A stretch of DNA of 32,500 bases from Methyloligella halotolerans (GTDB lineage Bacteria; Pseudomonadota; Alphaproteobacteria; Rhizobiales; Methyloligellaceae), in assembly GCF_001708935.1 (NCBI RefSeq), contig NZ_MASI01000003.1:1-32500 (forward strand), in the 5' to 3' direction. The stretch's first letter is position 1, and each line of letters starts with the position of its first letter. Shown here piece after piece: positions 20,839 through 32,327 of the stretch. Position numbers and translations under genes: made by a program. A model generated the notes under the pieces. The model ran no database searches, was not told where the DNA came from, and saw nothing but the letters and a program-made list of their open reading frames with translations.

Positions 20839-21957
20839 TTGACTGCGATTAACTCCGATAAGCTCGATAAGCTCGTCTCCCGCTGGGAGGATGTGCAGAA
20901 CACCCTGGCGACGGGTCCCGATCAGGAGACCTTCGTGCGCCTGTCGCGGGAGTTCGCCGAGATCGATCCGATCGTCGCGACGATCAAGGAGCTGCGGGCG
21001 GCTGAGAGCGAGTATGAGGGGCTGAAGCAGCTTTTGGACGATCCATCCTCCGACAAGGAGATGATCGAGCTCGCGGAAGCCGAGAAGTGGGAGCTGGAAG
21101 AGAAGCTCGAAGAGATAGAGCACAAGCTCAAGCTCCAGCTCCTGCCCAAAGACGCCGCCGACGAAAAGGACGCCATCCTCGAGGTGCGCGCCGGCACCGG
21201 CGGTGACGAGGCGGCACTGTTCGCCGGCGATCTGTTCCGCATGTATCAGCGCTATGCCGACAAGAAGGGATGGAAGATCGCCATCCTGTCGGCCAGCGAA
21301 TCGGCGACCGGCGGCTATAAGGAAATCATCGCGAGCATCTCGGGGAAGGGCGTGTTCGCCCATCTGAAATTCGAATCCGGGGTGCATCGGGTGCAGCGGG
21401 TTCCGGAGACGGAAACCCAAGGCCGCATCCACACGTCGGCGGCGACCGTAGCGGTGCTGCCCGAGGCGGAAGAAGTCGATGTCGCGATCGAGGACAAGGA
21501 TCTCCGCATCGACGTGTTCCGGGCGAGTGGGCCGGGAGGTCAGTCGGTGAACACCACCGATAGCGCCGTGCGCATCACACATATCCCGACCGGTATCGTC
21601 GTGATCCAGCAGGACGAGAAGTCCCAGCACAAGAACAAGGCGAAGGCCATGAAGGTGCTGCGCTCCCGGCTCTACGACGCGGAGCGGATGCGCCAGGAAT
21701 CGGCTCGGGCGGCGGATCGCAAGAGCCAGATCGGCTCGGGCGACCGGTCCCAGCGGATTCGGACCTATAATTTCCCGCAAGGCCGGGTGACGGACCACCG
21801 GATCAATCTCACGCTCCACAAGCTGGACCTCATCCTGGCCGGCGAAGGGCTGGACGAAATCGTCGACGCGCTGACCACCGAGCATCAGGCCGATCTCCTG
21901 GCGGAGATGCAGGATCAGGTGGCGGCAGGCACCGAGCCGGATACGGTCGATGGCTAA
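20839..21957 (+). CDS. prfA: Peptide chain release factor 1
   Basis: A release factor of about 372 residues recognising UAA and UAG. The catalytic GGQ loop is at residues 233-235 ([17 protein letters not shown]). The codon-recognition region shows [20 protein letters not shown], typical of RF1 (PxT type) and not RF2. No ATG exists near the N-terminus; the previous gene's stop at 20806-20808 is in the same frame, so TTG 20839 is the likeliest start. The stop overlaps prmC by 8 bp, the usual coupling with the enzyme that methylates the GGQ glutamine. Confidence 0.96.
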   Translation: MTAINSDKLDKLVSRWEDVQNTLATGPDQETFVRLSREFAEIDPIVATIKELRAAESEYEGLKQLLDDPSSDKEMIELAEAEKWELEEKLEEIEHKLKLQLLPKDAADEKDAILEVRAGTGGDEAALFAGDLFRMYQRYADKKGWKIAILSASESATGGYKEIIASISGKGVFAHLKFESGVHRVQRVPETETQGRIHTSAATVAVLPEAEEVDVAIEDKDLRIDVFRASGPGGQSVNTTDSAVRITHIPTGIVVIQQDEKSQHKNKAKAMKVLRSRLYDAERMRQESARAADRKSQIGSGDRSQRIRTYNFPQGRVTDHRINLTLHKLDLILAGEGLDEIVDALTTEHQADLLAEMQDQVAAGTEPDTVDG

Positions 21958-22897
21958 GCTGCCGCCGTTCCGGGGGGCATCCTTCAGAGAGGCGGTTTCG
22001 ACCGCGGCATCGCAGCTCGCCGAGAGCGGCAGCGACACGGCGATGCTGGACGCGCGGTTGCTGCTGTTTGCCAGCGCAGGGATCGGCCCCGAAGATTATC
22101 TCCGTGATCCTCAGGCTGTTCTGACGGACATTGCAGCGGCGCGCTTCGCCACGTTCCTGGAGAGGCGCGCGGCGGGGTCGCCGATCTCGCGGATCCTCGG
22201 CAGCCGGGAGTTTTACGGTCGTTCCTTCCGATTGAGCGAAGGCACGCTGGATCCGCGTCCCGACACCGAGACGCTCATCGATGCGGTGCTCAACAGTCCG
22301 CTGGCGGGAAACGCTCCCCGAATTCTCGATCTTGGCGTCGGAAGCGGCGCGATCCTGCTGACGCTGCTGGCGGAGATCGAGGGCGCGACGGGGCTCGGGA
22401 TCGACCGCAGCGAAGATGCGCTGAAGACCGCGCGGACCAATGCTGTGGCGCTTGGGCTGGAGCATCGCGCCGGGTTCTGTTGCGCCGATTGGTTGGCTCC
22501 GCTCGGCAGTCCCGCTTTCGATATCGTGGTGGCGAACCCGCCCTATATCGCGAGCGCGGAGATTACGGCATTGGCCGTGGAGGTCCGCGACCACGATCCC
22601 TTGCTGGCGCTCGACGGCGGGCCGGACGGGCTCGATGCCTATCGGCGAATCATCGATTCTCTGCCCAAGATCCTCAAGCCGGGCGGCGCGGTTTTCTTCG
22701 AGATCGGTGAGACCCAGGCGGAGGATGTCGCAGGGCTGATGGGGGCTGCGGGACTGACGCTGGAGGAGGAGGCCTGGCTGTTTCGCGACCTTGCGGGAAG
22801 GGCCCGTGGTGTGACCGGAAAATGGCAGGTGCGGCGGTCGGGCGCAGCGCCGGGACGGAGCAAAAAAGAGCTTGGAACTGCAGCGTCTTCGGGCTAG
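21950..22897 (+). CDS. prmC: Release factor glutamine methyltransferase PrmC
   Basis: A 315-residue SAM-dependent enzyme that methylates the Gln of the GGQ motif in release factors. The methyltransferase motif [16 protein letters not shown] is at about residues 125-140 and the substrate-binding NPPY begins at residue 196 ([13 protein letters not shown]). The N-terminal helical domain is present, including [16 protein letters not shown]. The start ATG lies inside the end of prfA, implying coupled translation. The last 25 residues are basic and beyond the usual end. Confidence 0.96.
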   Translation: MAKLPPFRGASFREAVSTAASQLAESGSDTAMLDARLLLFASAGIGPEDYLRDPQAVLTDIAAARFATFLERRAAGSPISRILGSREFYGRSFRLSEGTLDPRPDTETLIDAVLNSPLAGNAPRILDLGVGSGAILLTLLAEIEGATGLGIDRSEDALKTARTNAVALGLEHRAGFCCADWLAPLGSPAFDIVVANPPYIASAEITALAVEVRDHDPLLALDGGPDGLDAYRRIIDSLPKILKPGGAVFFEIGETQAEDVAGLMGAAGLTLEEEAWLFRDLAGRARGVTGKWQVRRSGAAPGRSKKELGTAASSG

Positions 22898-23346
22898 GTT
22901 TCTACCAATGGATGAACACTCTCGGCTGCAGCGCGAAGCGCTCGCTGATTGTAGTGGCAACGAGCGGAACTCTTCTGAACTCCTAAAACCTTAATCCGGG
23001 GCCGCCAGTCTCTGGCGGGACGTTCAGAGGATGCTCGACCGCCCTTCTTAGCACGGGGTTTCGGCCTCAGAGTTGGGTTGCCGTAGGGACGGCTCCATGG
23101 TCTCGGTTTGCTGTCCCGATCGGACGGTAGCCAAGTCGGTCGCCGTCGCCTTGCTGGATTGCCACTGTTCGTTCGGCCTTCCGCCGCGGTTTGAACGACG
23201 GCATGAGCGCTGCTCTGTCCGTCTCGAAGGGGTCCATCGCGTAAAGGGCTCGATCTGGATAAAGCTTCAGACTGGGACGAACCGGTCGCAGAGTTTTGGG
23301 AAGGAGCGGTGGCGATACGCCGCCAAGCAATCTTTAAAGGGAGCTG
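22898..23346. other. Long leader/intergenic region before the DUF4167 gene
   Basis: This 449-bp stretch has no convincing gene; a minus-strand ORF at 23067-23330 resembles no family I know. It holds a hairpin at 23002-23018 and ends with GGGAGCTG just before the DUF4167 start. It may be an untranslated leader or hold a small RNA, but nothing specific was recognised. Confidence 0.4.
23002..23018. other. Perfect short hairpin downstream of prmC
   Basis: Arms CCGCCAG and CTGGCGG form a 7-bp perfect stem with a 3-nt loop. No T-run follows on either side, so it is a weak terminator candidate at best; it may be structural in the next gene's leader. Confidence 0.35.
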
Positions 23347-23922
23347 ATGAGGCAAGGACAACAGAATAGGCGAGGTCGCGGCCGCGGTCGCAAATCCCAA
23401 AATCCTCTCGCACGGAATTACGAGTCCAACGGCCCGGATGTAAAGATTCGCGGGACCGCTGCCCATATCGCGGAAAAGTACATGTCGCTCGCGCGCGATG
23501 CGCTGTCTTCCGGCGATTCGGTGGGTGCGGAGAGCTATCTCCAGCACGCGGAGCACTATAACCGCATCATCATGGCTGCGCAGACCGCGCAAGGTCAGGG
23601 CAATCAGCCCGGCGACGGCGCGAACGGCAGCAATTATCGCGGCCGGTCGGACGACGACGACGACGAAGATGAGGGTTCGGAGAACTCCCGCGGGTCGGAC
23701 AACGACCGGGACTCCGATAGCGAGCCGCGCGCCGCTTCTCCGCGAGGCGACAAGCCGCGCCGGAATTCCAAGCGGAACGACGGCGGCGGGCGCTCCAATG
23801 GCGCCGAGAAGACCGCTTCCGATGACGGCAACTCCGGTGGGGGAGACAGCTCCCGCCACGACCAGGCTGCCGCCGACGCCAAGCCCGAAGCGGAAGGCGC
23901 TTCCGAGGAAGCCGTAAACTAG
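23347..23922 (+). CDS. DUF4167 family protein
   Basis: A 191-residue hypothetical protein with an N-terminal DUF4167 domain. It begins with an Arg/Gly-rich nucleic-acid-binding-like stretch (RRGRGRGRKSQNPLARNYES), then VKIRGTAAHIAEKYMSLARDALSSGD and SYLQHAEHYNRII (to about residue 80). The remainder is disordered, with an Asp/Glu run (DDDDDEDEG) and many Ser, Asn and Arg. The family is widespread in Hyphomicrobiales next to prmC and clpB; its role is not established, and RNA binding is only suggested by the basic start. ATG 23347 follows GGGAGCTG. Confidence 0.85.
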   Translation: MRQGQQNRRGRGRGRKSQNPLARNYESNGPDVKIRGTAAHIAEKYMSLARDALSSGDSVGAESYLQHAEHYNRIIMAAQTAQGQGNQPGDGANGSNYRGRSDDDDDEDEGSENSRGSDNDRDSDSEPRAASPRGDKPRRNSKRNDGGGRSNGAEKTASDDGNSGGGDSSRHDQAAADAKPEAEGASEEAVN

Positions 23923-23977
23923 CAGGCGGTCCTCGCAACCTCACCCACGACGGGGTTCGGTCACGCTATCCTTTGAC

Positions 23978-24007
23978 GCTGCCGCACGAGTCCCTCGTTG
24001 CGGCAGC
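23978..24007 (+). terminator. Strong hairpin, probable DUF4167 terminator
   Basis: Arms GCTGCCGC-ACGAG and CTCGT-T-GCGGCAGC form a 13-bp stem with one bulged T and a 3-nt loop, 55 nt after the DUF4167 stop. Only TT follows the stem, so it may need help to terminate, but it separates this gene from the clpB promoter region. Confidence 0.5.
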
Positions 24008-24104
24008 TTGCACCGCTTCCAGACGGTGGCGGCCCGGGCTCTCGGAAGAGCTTTTTGTGCCGGCATGAGACAGGATTTTAGGAGCTTCCTTACCGGTTGC
24101 TCCT

Positions 24105-24132
24105 CTTTTGTCCCGACAATCCCACCCTATAT
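24105..24132 (+). promoter_or_regulatory. Candidate RpoH (heat-shock) promoter of clpB
   Basis: CTTT (24105-24108), a 17-bp spacer and CCTATAT (24126-24132) resemble the alphaproteobacterial RpoH pattern (CTTG, 17-18 bp, CYTATNT), with one mismatch in the -35. It is about 110 nt upstream of clpB, a classic heat-shock gene. A short inverted repeat GCGTT-AATAA-AACGC (24136-24150) covers the expected start point. No CIRCE element was seen. Confidence 0.45.
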
Positions 24133-24243
24133 CCTGCGTTAATAAAACGCAGTTATCAGCGTATCAGGCTCGATCCAGAAGCCGCGGCGGGGCCTTCCCG
24201 ACCTTGCGCCTCTTCGAGCCGGAAACGCCTATAGGGACTCATC

Positions 24244-26840
<2,597 letters not shown>

Positions 26841-27075
26841 GGGCTAGCTAGGACCGCTATTTTGGTTGGCGGTTAAGGGGCTGTAACTGGTTCCCTGTTT
26901 AAGTTTCTTCTCCGGCTTCCTTCTCCCTGGCAAGAGGTCCAAGTGTTATGACCTAAATTTGTCTAGAACATTTCGTGAACATGGATTGTAAGTTGGGAAG
27001 TCAACGCCTACGATGGGTGGAGGGTTGGCGGTTTGAGCATGCGCGGCGATTCAGTCGTTGTGGGGGTAGCGGCGA

Positions 27076-28470
27076 GTGACACCAGGTCGAAGCGCGTTCA
27101 ATAGCGAAAGCGAGTTGGTAGCTGCAGCGCTTGCGCTCGGCGCCGCATCCGCCGGTGGCCCGCTGACAGGTGCAGAGCGAGCGCTGCTAACAGCTGCTGA
27201 AACTCGCATTCCGTCAAAGGCGCGCATTCGCAGACTAAAGGATCTAATCTGCAGCGGTGAGGACCCTCTCGGGGAAGCATTCTCAATGCTTCGGTCTCCC
27301 GATGATCGCCGTAAAAACGGTGCGACCTATACGCCAGCGTCGATTGTCAAAAACATGGTGGAGTGGGCTGCCAGTAATTGTGCTCCTAATCGCATCATCG
27401 ATCCTGGCGTCGGCTCAGCAAGATTTTTGCTCCGTGCGGGAGCCGTCTTCCCGACTGCTCAATTGGTTGGCATTGATATCGATCCCGTAGCCACGCTAAT
27501 GGCACGCGCTAACTTGTCAGTCGCCGGATTGGGATTCCGATCTCGCGTGATTCTTATGGATTACCGGCTATTCACCGAGCAGATTGATGGGACTACTCTT
27601 TATATCGGTAACCCGCCTTATGTGCGGCATCATCAGATAATGCCGGAGTGGAAGGAGTGGCTGAGGGCGGAAGCGCTCAATTTGGACTTGACGGCAAGCA
27701 AGCTTGCCGGGCTTCACGTCTATTTCTTTTTGGCTACGGCTCGAGCTGCTAAACCAAACGATGTTGGAGTGTTTGTTACCGCCTCAGAATGGTTGGACGT
27801 GAACTATGGAGCCCTCGTGCGCTCGCTCATGCTCGGTAAGCTGGGAGGGAAGAGCGTGACCGTAGTTGAACCCACCGCACAGCCATTCCCCGATGCAGCA
27901 ACAACGGCTGCGATCACGACATTTGAGATAGGAACGAAGCCAAGATCTCTTTGTTTCAAACGCGTTGATGACCTATCTAAGTTGGGCGAACTGGAAAAAG
28001 GACGAAAAGTCCATCGGGATCGCTTGTTTGTCGAACAACGTTGGTCACACCTCACGCGTGCTGGCGAGAAACCTCCGGAAGGTTTTGTAGAGCTTGGTGA
28101 GCTGTGTCGAGTTCACCGAGGTACCGTCACAGGTGCAAACGGAGTCTGGATCGCGGGTCCTCATAGTGCCGATTTGCCGGAATCGGTCCTATACCCTACG
28201 ATCACCCGAGCACGTGAAGTGCTCGATGCAGAAGGGCTTCTTTCAGATGTCGCAGGCTTGCGTCGCGTCATTGATCTTCCAGCCGATCTTGACGAACTCA
28301 ATACTGAAGATCGCTCCTTAGTTGCCCGATTCCTGAGGACAGCGCAGGCAATGGGAGCGAACAAAGGTTACGTTGCTAGGCATCGGAAGGCGTGGTGGTC
28401 TGTCGGATTGCGCGCGCCAGCGCCGATTTTCGCTATCTGGCTGCTCCTCCAATTTCCCAGGACGACCTAA
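27076..28470 (+). CDS. N6-adenine DNA methyltransferase of a restriction system, C-terminally truncated
   Basis: This is the modification half of a type II restriction system. A GTG start at 27076 gives 464 residues. Visible motifs are GATYTPASIVKNMVEWA, motif I DPGVGSARF (Asp109 on), GIDIDPVATLMARANL, motif IV NPPY (Asn179 on, in YIGNPPYVRHH) and FVTASEWLDVNYG. Near the end it reads HRKAWWSVGLRAPAPIFA, which in relatives continues with a TYMARRPP-like segment and roughly 80-100 further residues. Here that continuation is missing and the frame ends in unrelated residues. The catalytic domain is complete, the C-terminal part involved in target recognition is not. Base composition is visibly lower in GC than clpB or the M23 gene, which suggests transfer. 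Family lengths are from memory. Confidence 0.8.
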   Translation: MTPGRSAFNSESELVAAALALGAASAGGPLTGAERALLTAAETRIPSKARIRRLKDLICSGEDPLGEAFSMLRSPDDRRKNGATYTPASIVKNMVEWAASNCAPNRIIDPGVGSARFLLRAGAVFPTAQLVGIDIDPVATLMARANLSVAGLGFRSRVILMDYRLFTEQIDGTTLYIGNPPYVRHHQIMPEWKEWLRAEALNLDLTASKLAGLHVYFFLATARAAKPNDVGVFVTASEWLDVNYGALVRSLMLGKLGGKSVTVVEPTAQPFPDAATTAAITTFEIGTKPRSLCFKRVDDLSKLGELEKGRKVHRDRLFVEQRWSHLTRAGEKPPEGFVELGELCRVHRGTVTGANGVWIAGPHSADLPESVLYPTITRAREVLDAEGLLSDVAGLRRVIDLPADLDELNTEDRSLVARFLRTAQAMGANKGYVARHRKAWWSVGLRAPAPIFAIWLLLQFPRTT

Positions 28471-29123
28471 AAGTGTTGGCCGACGCTCCTTCATTATCGA
28501 GGGCCAGACTAGAAAAATCCCCAGACTTGGTGCAGCGGACTGTTGCGGTAGTGCGACAAGTGATCGATCGCCGTCGATTCGCGTGGGTCGTTGAGGGGCG
28601 CGAACCCACGGAAGCGGAACGTGACGCTGCGGTAATGGCATCTGCCGCGCTCATGGCCGCGAGCCGGACGCAAACACGTCGCCGCACCTCCGGTAAAACG
28701 AAACAGGAGGCCACGGTAAAGGCTGCGCTAGAGGAGCTCGGCTTTGCCGAGGTCGCGTCCCGAGAAATTCAAAATGTCTCGTATGCTCCGGAACCAGGAG
28801 AATTTTGCGGTGAAAGTGTCCTTGGTAATCGGAAGGCTGACATCGTCGTGCGCCTATGGGATCATCGCATTATGCCGATCGAGTGTAAGGTATCAAACTC
28901 GTCGACTAATTCGGTGAAGCGCTTGAATAATGATGCCGCAGTTAAAGCAGTAACTTGGCGAACGGATTTCGGTCGACGGCAAGTGGTGCCGAGCGCAGTT
29001 CTGAGCGGAGTTTACAAACTGCATAACCTCATTGATGCGCAAGAGCGTGGTTTGTCGATATTCTGGGCTCACAACCTCCTCCCGTTGCGTGATTGGATCG
29101 TCAGCACTAGGGGACTGGCGTAG
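28425..29123 (+). pseudogene. XamI-like type II restriction endonuclease, N-terminally truncated, fused to the methyltransferase end
   Basis: From GAT 28425 a different frame from the methyltransferase reads FRYLAAPPISQDDLKVLAD and onward as a XamI-family endonuclease (family members read LRxATAPPIARDRLxGLA here). ERDAAVMASAALMA and the nuclease core follow. PD-(D/E)xK-type residues are present: Asp at 28839 (KADIVV) with Glu at 28881 and Lys at 28887 (IECK). The tail SIFWAHNLLPLRDWI matches the family's WEHRIxDL end. About 90 N-terminal residues of the family are absent and there is no separate start; GTG 28392, inside the methyltransferase, could give a 243-residue hybrid with 11 foreign residues. 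XamI itself cuts GTCGAC; the specificity here is unknown. Assignment is from remembered family patterns. Confidence 0.72.
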
Positions 29124-29837
29124 CCCGTTGAAAGATCGATCATGGATGACGAACTATCGAGGCTCCCTGCTGATCCATGCTGGATTGAATACTTCGCTGT
29201 CGAGAGAGAAGATTAGCTGCATGCGATTGTGGAGGAATCTCGGTGTCGCAGGGGTTGAGTGCACGAAGCGTATAAAGTCTCCTTGGCAGAGTGCGGCTCG
29301 GCCGGCCGGACACTCGCAAATCTTCGGCGGTGCCATCTCGGTTGTGCAAAGGTGCTTTAGGTCTGTTCAGACTTCACTTCTAGAGACGCACTGCCTGCTG
29401 ACGCGCCAATCTTATCCCCACTCCCAAAGCCTCCCCTAAACTCACTCCACCTTTTCTCATGAGAGATGCGTGACCTAGGACCGTCCTGATCGCGTGAGGG
29501 AAGGGGCGGCGCCTGAGGTCAGACGCGCGCGAAAGCGGTGAGAGTCGAACGCGCGCGGGTGTAACGAACCTGCCTCAGGGGTCCAAACCCATCCGCCAGG
29601 AACAGTGTCCCGGCCTTCGTTCGCAGGCGTTCGAGTTCATACGGCGCCAAGTTCGATCTTTGAGCGGTAAGCGGTGGGTCGGGCTTCAATATCGCCGCAT
29701 AAGCGGAGCGCCATGAGGTTGCTATACTAAAAATCGGACAGCGGCCTCTCGGGGTTCCGCAATCCCTCACGCTCGCGGCTTTCGGGCCGGCGAAGTTCGG
29801 CGCGTGGGTGCTTTACTATCTAGCACCGCAGCGTGCT

Positions 29838-29945
29838 CCCTCTCCCCTCGGGGAGAGGGTTGGGGTGAGGGGGATCAGGTTATCCGGTTCTCCTTCCCCC
29901 TCACCCGGATGCTGCGCATCCGACCTCTCCCCGGCGGGGAGAGGT
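29838..29945. repeat. Composite palindromic intergenic repeat (CTCTCCCC type)
   Basis: Four nested perfect inverted repeats: CCCTCTCCCC / GGGGAGAGGG (29838-29859, 2-nt loop); GGGTGAGGGGGA (29863-29874) / TCCCCCTCACCC (29895-29906); CGGATGC / GCATCCG (29906-29922, 3-nt loop); ACCTCTCCCC / GGGGAGAGGT (29923-29945, 3-nt loop). This pattern is a familiar intergenic repeat of rhizobial and other proteobacterial genomes. Confidence 0.8.
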
Positions 29946-30083
29946 CGGTAGCGTCCGCACCCCCTCAGCGATGACTGTCGACTGTGATGAGCCGCAATGG
30001 CGTGGATGCCCGAGACAAGCCCGGCAATGACGCGGCGTTTTGGTCGTCGGCTGAGAAGAAGCCGTCGTCTCCTCCCCGCTGTC

Positions 30084-30106
30084 ATTGCCCGGCTCGACCG
30101 GGCAAT
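30084..30106. repeat. Palindromic repeat unit, ATTGCCCGG type
   Basis: ATTGCCCGG and CCGGGCAAT form a perfect 9-bp stem around CTCGA. A decayed copy of the same kind (TGCCCGAGACAAGCCCGGCA) lies at about 30007-30026. Such units are common dispersed repeats in Hyphomicrobiales. Confidence 0.7.
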
Positions 30107-30136
30107 CCAGTCACCGCCGCCGGTTAGAGTCTCGCT

Positions 30137-30169
30137 GCAGGGATACTGGATCCCTGCTTTCGCAGGGAT
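30137..30169. repeat. Palindromic repeat unit, ATCCCTGC type
   Basis: ATCCCTGC (30150-30157) pairs perfectly with GCAGGGAT on either side (30137-30144 and 30162-30169), so two alternative 8-bp hairpins compete. The sequence GATCCCTGCTTTCGCAGGGATGA resembles dispersed repeats in alphaproteobacteria (shown here only in part: the arms and TTTC loop). Confidence 0.65.
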
Positions 30170-30252
30170 GACGGCCGCAGGTGTAGCCGCCGCACTGACT
30201 TCGCACTGGCTTGGTCGGCTTCGGCAGGGGCCGGAATGTTCGTCTGGGAAGC

Positions 30253-32327
30253 TTATTCGCTGGAGGTGGCGACGGGATTGACGTCGGCGACGCGGGTGGT
30301 GATCGGGTCGATCTGCATCAGGTTGTCGATGCGGGCGCGCTCTTTCTGGAATTCTGCGAGCTGGCGGCCGGTGAGCTGGAGGCCGCGGGGGACCTGGATG
30401 GTCATGGGGTCCACGAAGTCGTTGTTTACGAGCACTTCGAAGTGACAGTGCGGGCCGGTTGAGCGGCCTGTCGAGCCTACCAGGCCGATGACCTGGCCCT
30501 GCTTCACATGTACGCCGGTATGCATGCCGTCGGCGAATTGGGACATGTGGCCGTAGGCAGTGTCGAAGCCGTTGGAATGCTTGATGCGGACATAGTTGCC
30601 GTAGGCGCCGTTGCGTCCGACGGACTGGACGATGCCGTCGCCGGCGGCGACGATCGGGGTGCCGCGGGGGGCGGCCCAGTCGACGCCGGTGTGGCGGCGC
30701 ACCCCGCCGAGCAGCGGATGGTTACGATAGCCGAAGCCCGAGCTGTAGCGGCCGCCGCGGACCGGATTGCGCATCAAGAACTTCTTGGCGCTGTTTCCGG
30801 ACGGGTCGTAGTAGTCGACCACCCCGTCGGGGGTGCGGAAGCGATAGAAGGTGCGGGTCTGGTTGCGCACGGTCATGGAGGTGTAGAGCAGCTCGCCGCC
30901 GGATTGCTCATCCTCGCCGGCGCCCTCGGGCAGATCGAAGAAGGCCTCGAAACTGTCGCCGGGGCGTACCTTCTGTTTGAAATCGATATCGTAGGAGTGG
31001 ATGCGGAGGAGGTTGCGGATGGCGCCGGACGGGATCTTCTGCTCGCGGGCGGCTTCGTAGAACGCCTTATAGAGGGTGACCTTGGTCGGGTCGGATTCCT
31101 CTTCCTGCTCCTTCTTCATGGCTTCGATGGCCGCCACGTCCACCGCCTGGTCGGAGGCGAGATAGTCGCCGTCGCGGCTGCGGGCCACGGTGGCGAGATG
31201 CTTGTCGTCGGCGCTGAACACGCTGACGCGGACGGCATCCATGGTGCCGGTGTCGCTCGGGGTCGGAACCAGGGTGAAGCGGATCTCCTGCTTGGGCTGC
31301 AGGGTGTCGGGCGAGAAGACGGGCTTCATGGCGGCGATGATCGCGCTGGCCTGGGCCATGTCGGTGCCGGCCTTCTTGATAATGGCGAGCAGGCTGTCGC
31401 CGCTCTTCACCTCAATGGCCTTCACCTCGGTGCCGGGGAGGAGCTTCGGCTTGCCGTCATCCTCGTCTTCCACGAGCTTGTTGATGATGGTCAGATTGTG
31501 CTCGGCCGGCTGATCGAGACCGTCATCGGGGCTGTAGGAGGCGTTCTGGATGGGGAGGTCGTCGCCCGAGCCCGCGGTCTCCGGCTTATCGATGGAGCGT
31601 TCGGCATAGGCGAAGTTCTCAGCCGCTTCCGCGACGAGGCTCAGAACTTCGTCCGGGCCGAGCTCGAGACCGTCGCTGGCCAGGGCGTCCATAGGAAGGT
31701 TCACGACCTTCGATGTGAAGCGCTTCTGATTCTCGGCGTCGCCATCGCCGCCGATGGGGGTGTTGTCGGAGTAAAGCTTGAAGGGATTGAAGGGAGGGAT
31801 GTCTTCGGGGTGGGCGGGCTGCTGGGTGGAAAGTCCTACGACCAGCCGTACATAAGGCTTGATGGTGATGAACTCGCGGGCGCTTTGCGCTGTACCACGG
31901 TGTCGTGGATGAGCTGGCGGCTGGCGAACCCGGCCGAGGTGGTCTCGATGCGGTCGCCCTTGAGGGCCGTGGGGCTCTGATCCGAATCGTGGGCGATGCT
32001 GGCGGTTTCCATGGGGCGCAGCGCAGCGAGGCTGGCGCGCTTGATGGAATCCATCATTCCGGAGCCATCCTCCATGCTCATGGAGGCGTAAACCGCAATA
32101 CCTATAAGGCAGAGGCCGACGGTGCCGGCCAGGCAGGTGCTGGCCATCCATTTCAGGCGGCCGGTGATGCCGTGATTCTCGTGATCGTTGAGATAGACCT
32201 CAGGCAGGCTGCGCGGGGTCTGCTTATGCTGGGCAAGATAGATCTGAGGAAGGCCGCGGGGCTCCGACTTGATGAGCGCACCGGCCTTGCGGGTGATAAG
32301 CGCAAAGGGATCTTGCGATTCAGACAA
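30253..32327 (-). CDS. M23 (LytM-type) murein metallopeptidase, one apparent single-base deletion
   Basis: A periplasmic peptidoglycan endopeptidase. From TTG 32327, preceded by GAGGGGGGAACGGA, the protein reads LSESQDPFALITRK, a cytoplasmic start with two repeats (LPQIYLAQHKQ, LPEVYLNDHEN), and then one transmembrane helix at about residues 60-80. A break occurs near 31885: the frame gives VVQRKAP then diverges, while the other frame resumes REFITIKPYVRLVV. One more C in the run (GCGCCC to GCGCCCC) joins them into 691 residues. A LysM/OapA-like segment (VKSGDSLLAIIKKAG) and the C-terminal M23 domain follow, with the zinc ligands HTGVDWAAP and HCHFEV plus YGHMS. It ends 1.1 kb from the restriction remnant. 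The regulation is not visible. Confidence 0.9.

Larger units (their letters stand above)
29124..30252. other. 1.1-kb spacer with degenerate sequence and palindromic repeats
   Basis: No convincing gene between the endonuclease remnant and the M23 gene. The first 400 bp have short broken frames on both strands (a 24-codon plus-strand ORF at 29142-29216 and minus-strand ORFs at 29154-29336 and 29519-29770) that match nothing I recognise. From 29838 to 30169 the spacer is packed with GC-rich palindromes. It may be a decayed end of the acquired segment. Confidence 0.5.

Noticed and set aside
23067..23330. An 87-residue minus-strand ORF in the DUF4167 leader
   Set aside because: Overlaps the leader of a same-region plus-strand gene and resembles no family; kept only as part of the intergenic description.
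29154..29336. A 60-residue Cys-containing minus-strand ORF, and a 24-codon plus-strand ORF at 29142-29216
   Set aside because: Neither matches a family I know, both overlap in degenerate sequence, and start signals are poor.
29519..29770. An 83-residue minus-strand ORF beside the repeat cluster
   Set aside because: Arg/Leu-rich with no recognisable domain and no clear ribosome site; not enough to call a gene.
29124..30252. Possible tRNA, integrase or attachment-site duplication flanking the accessory segment
   Set aside because: No cloverleaf, recombinase or matched direct repeats could be seen at either edge.
30508..31980. A 490-codon plus-strand frame opposite the M23 gene
   Set aside because: Antisense shadow; the minus strand encodes clear M23 catalytic motifs.
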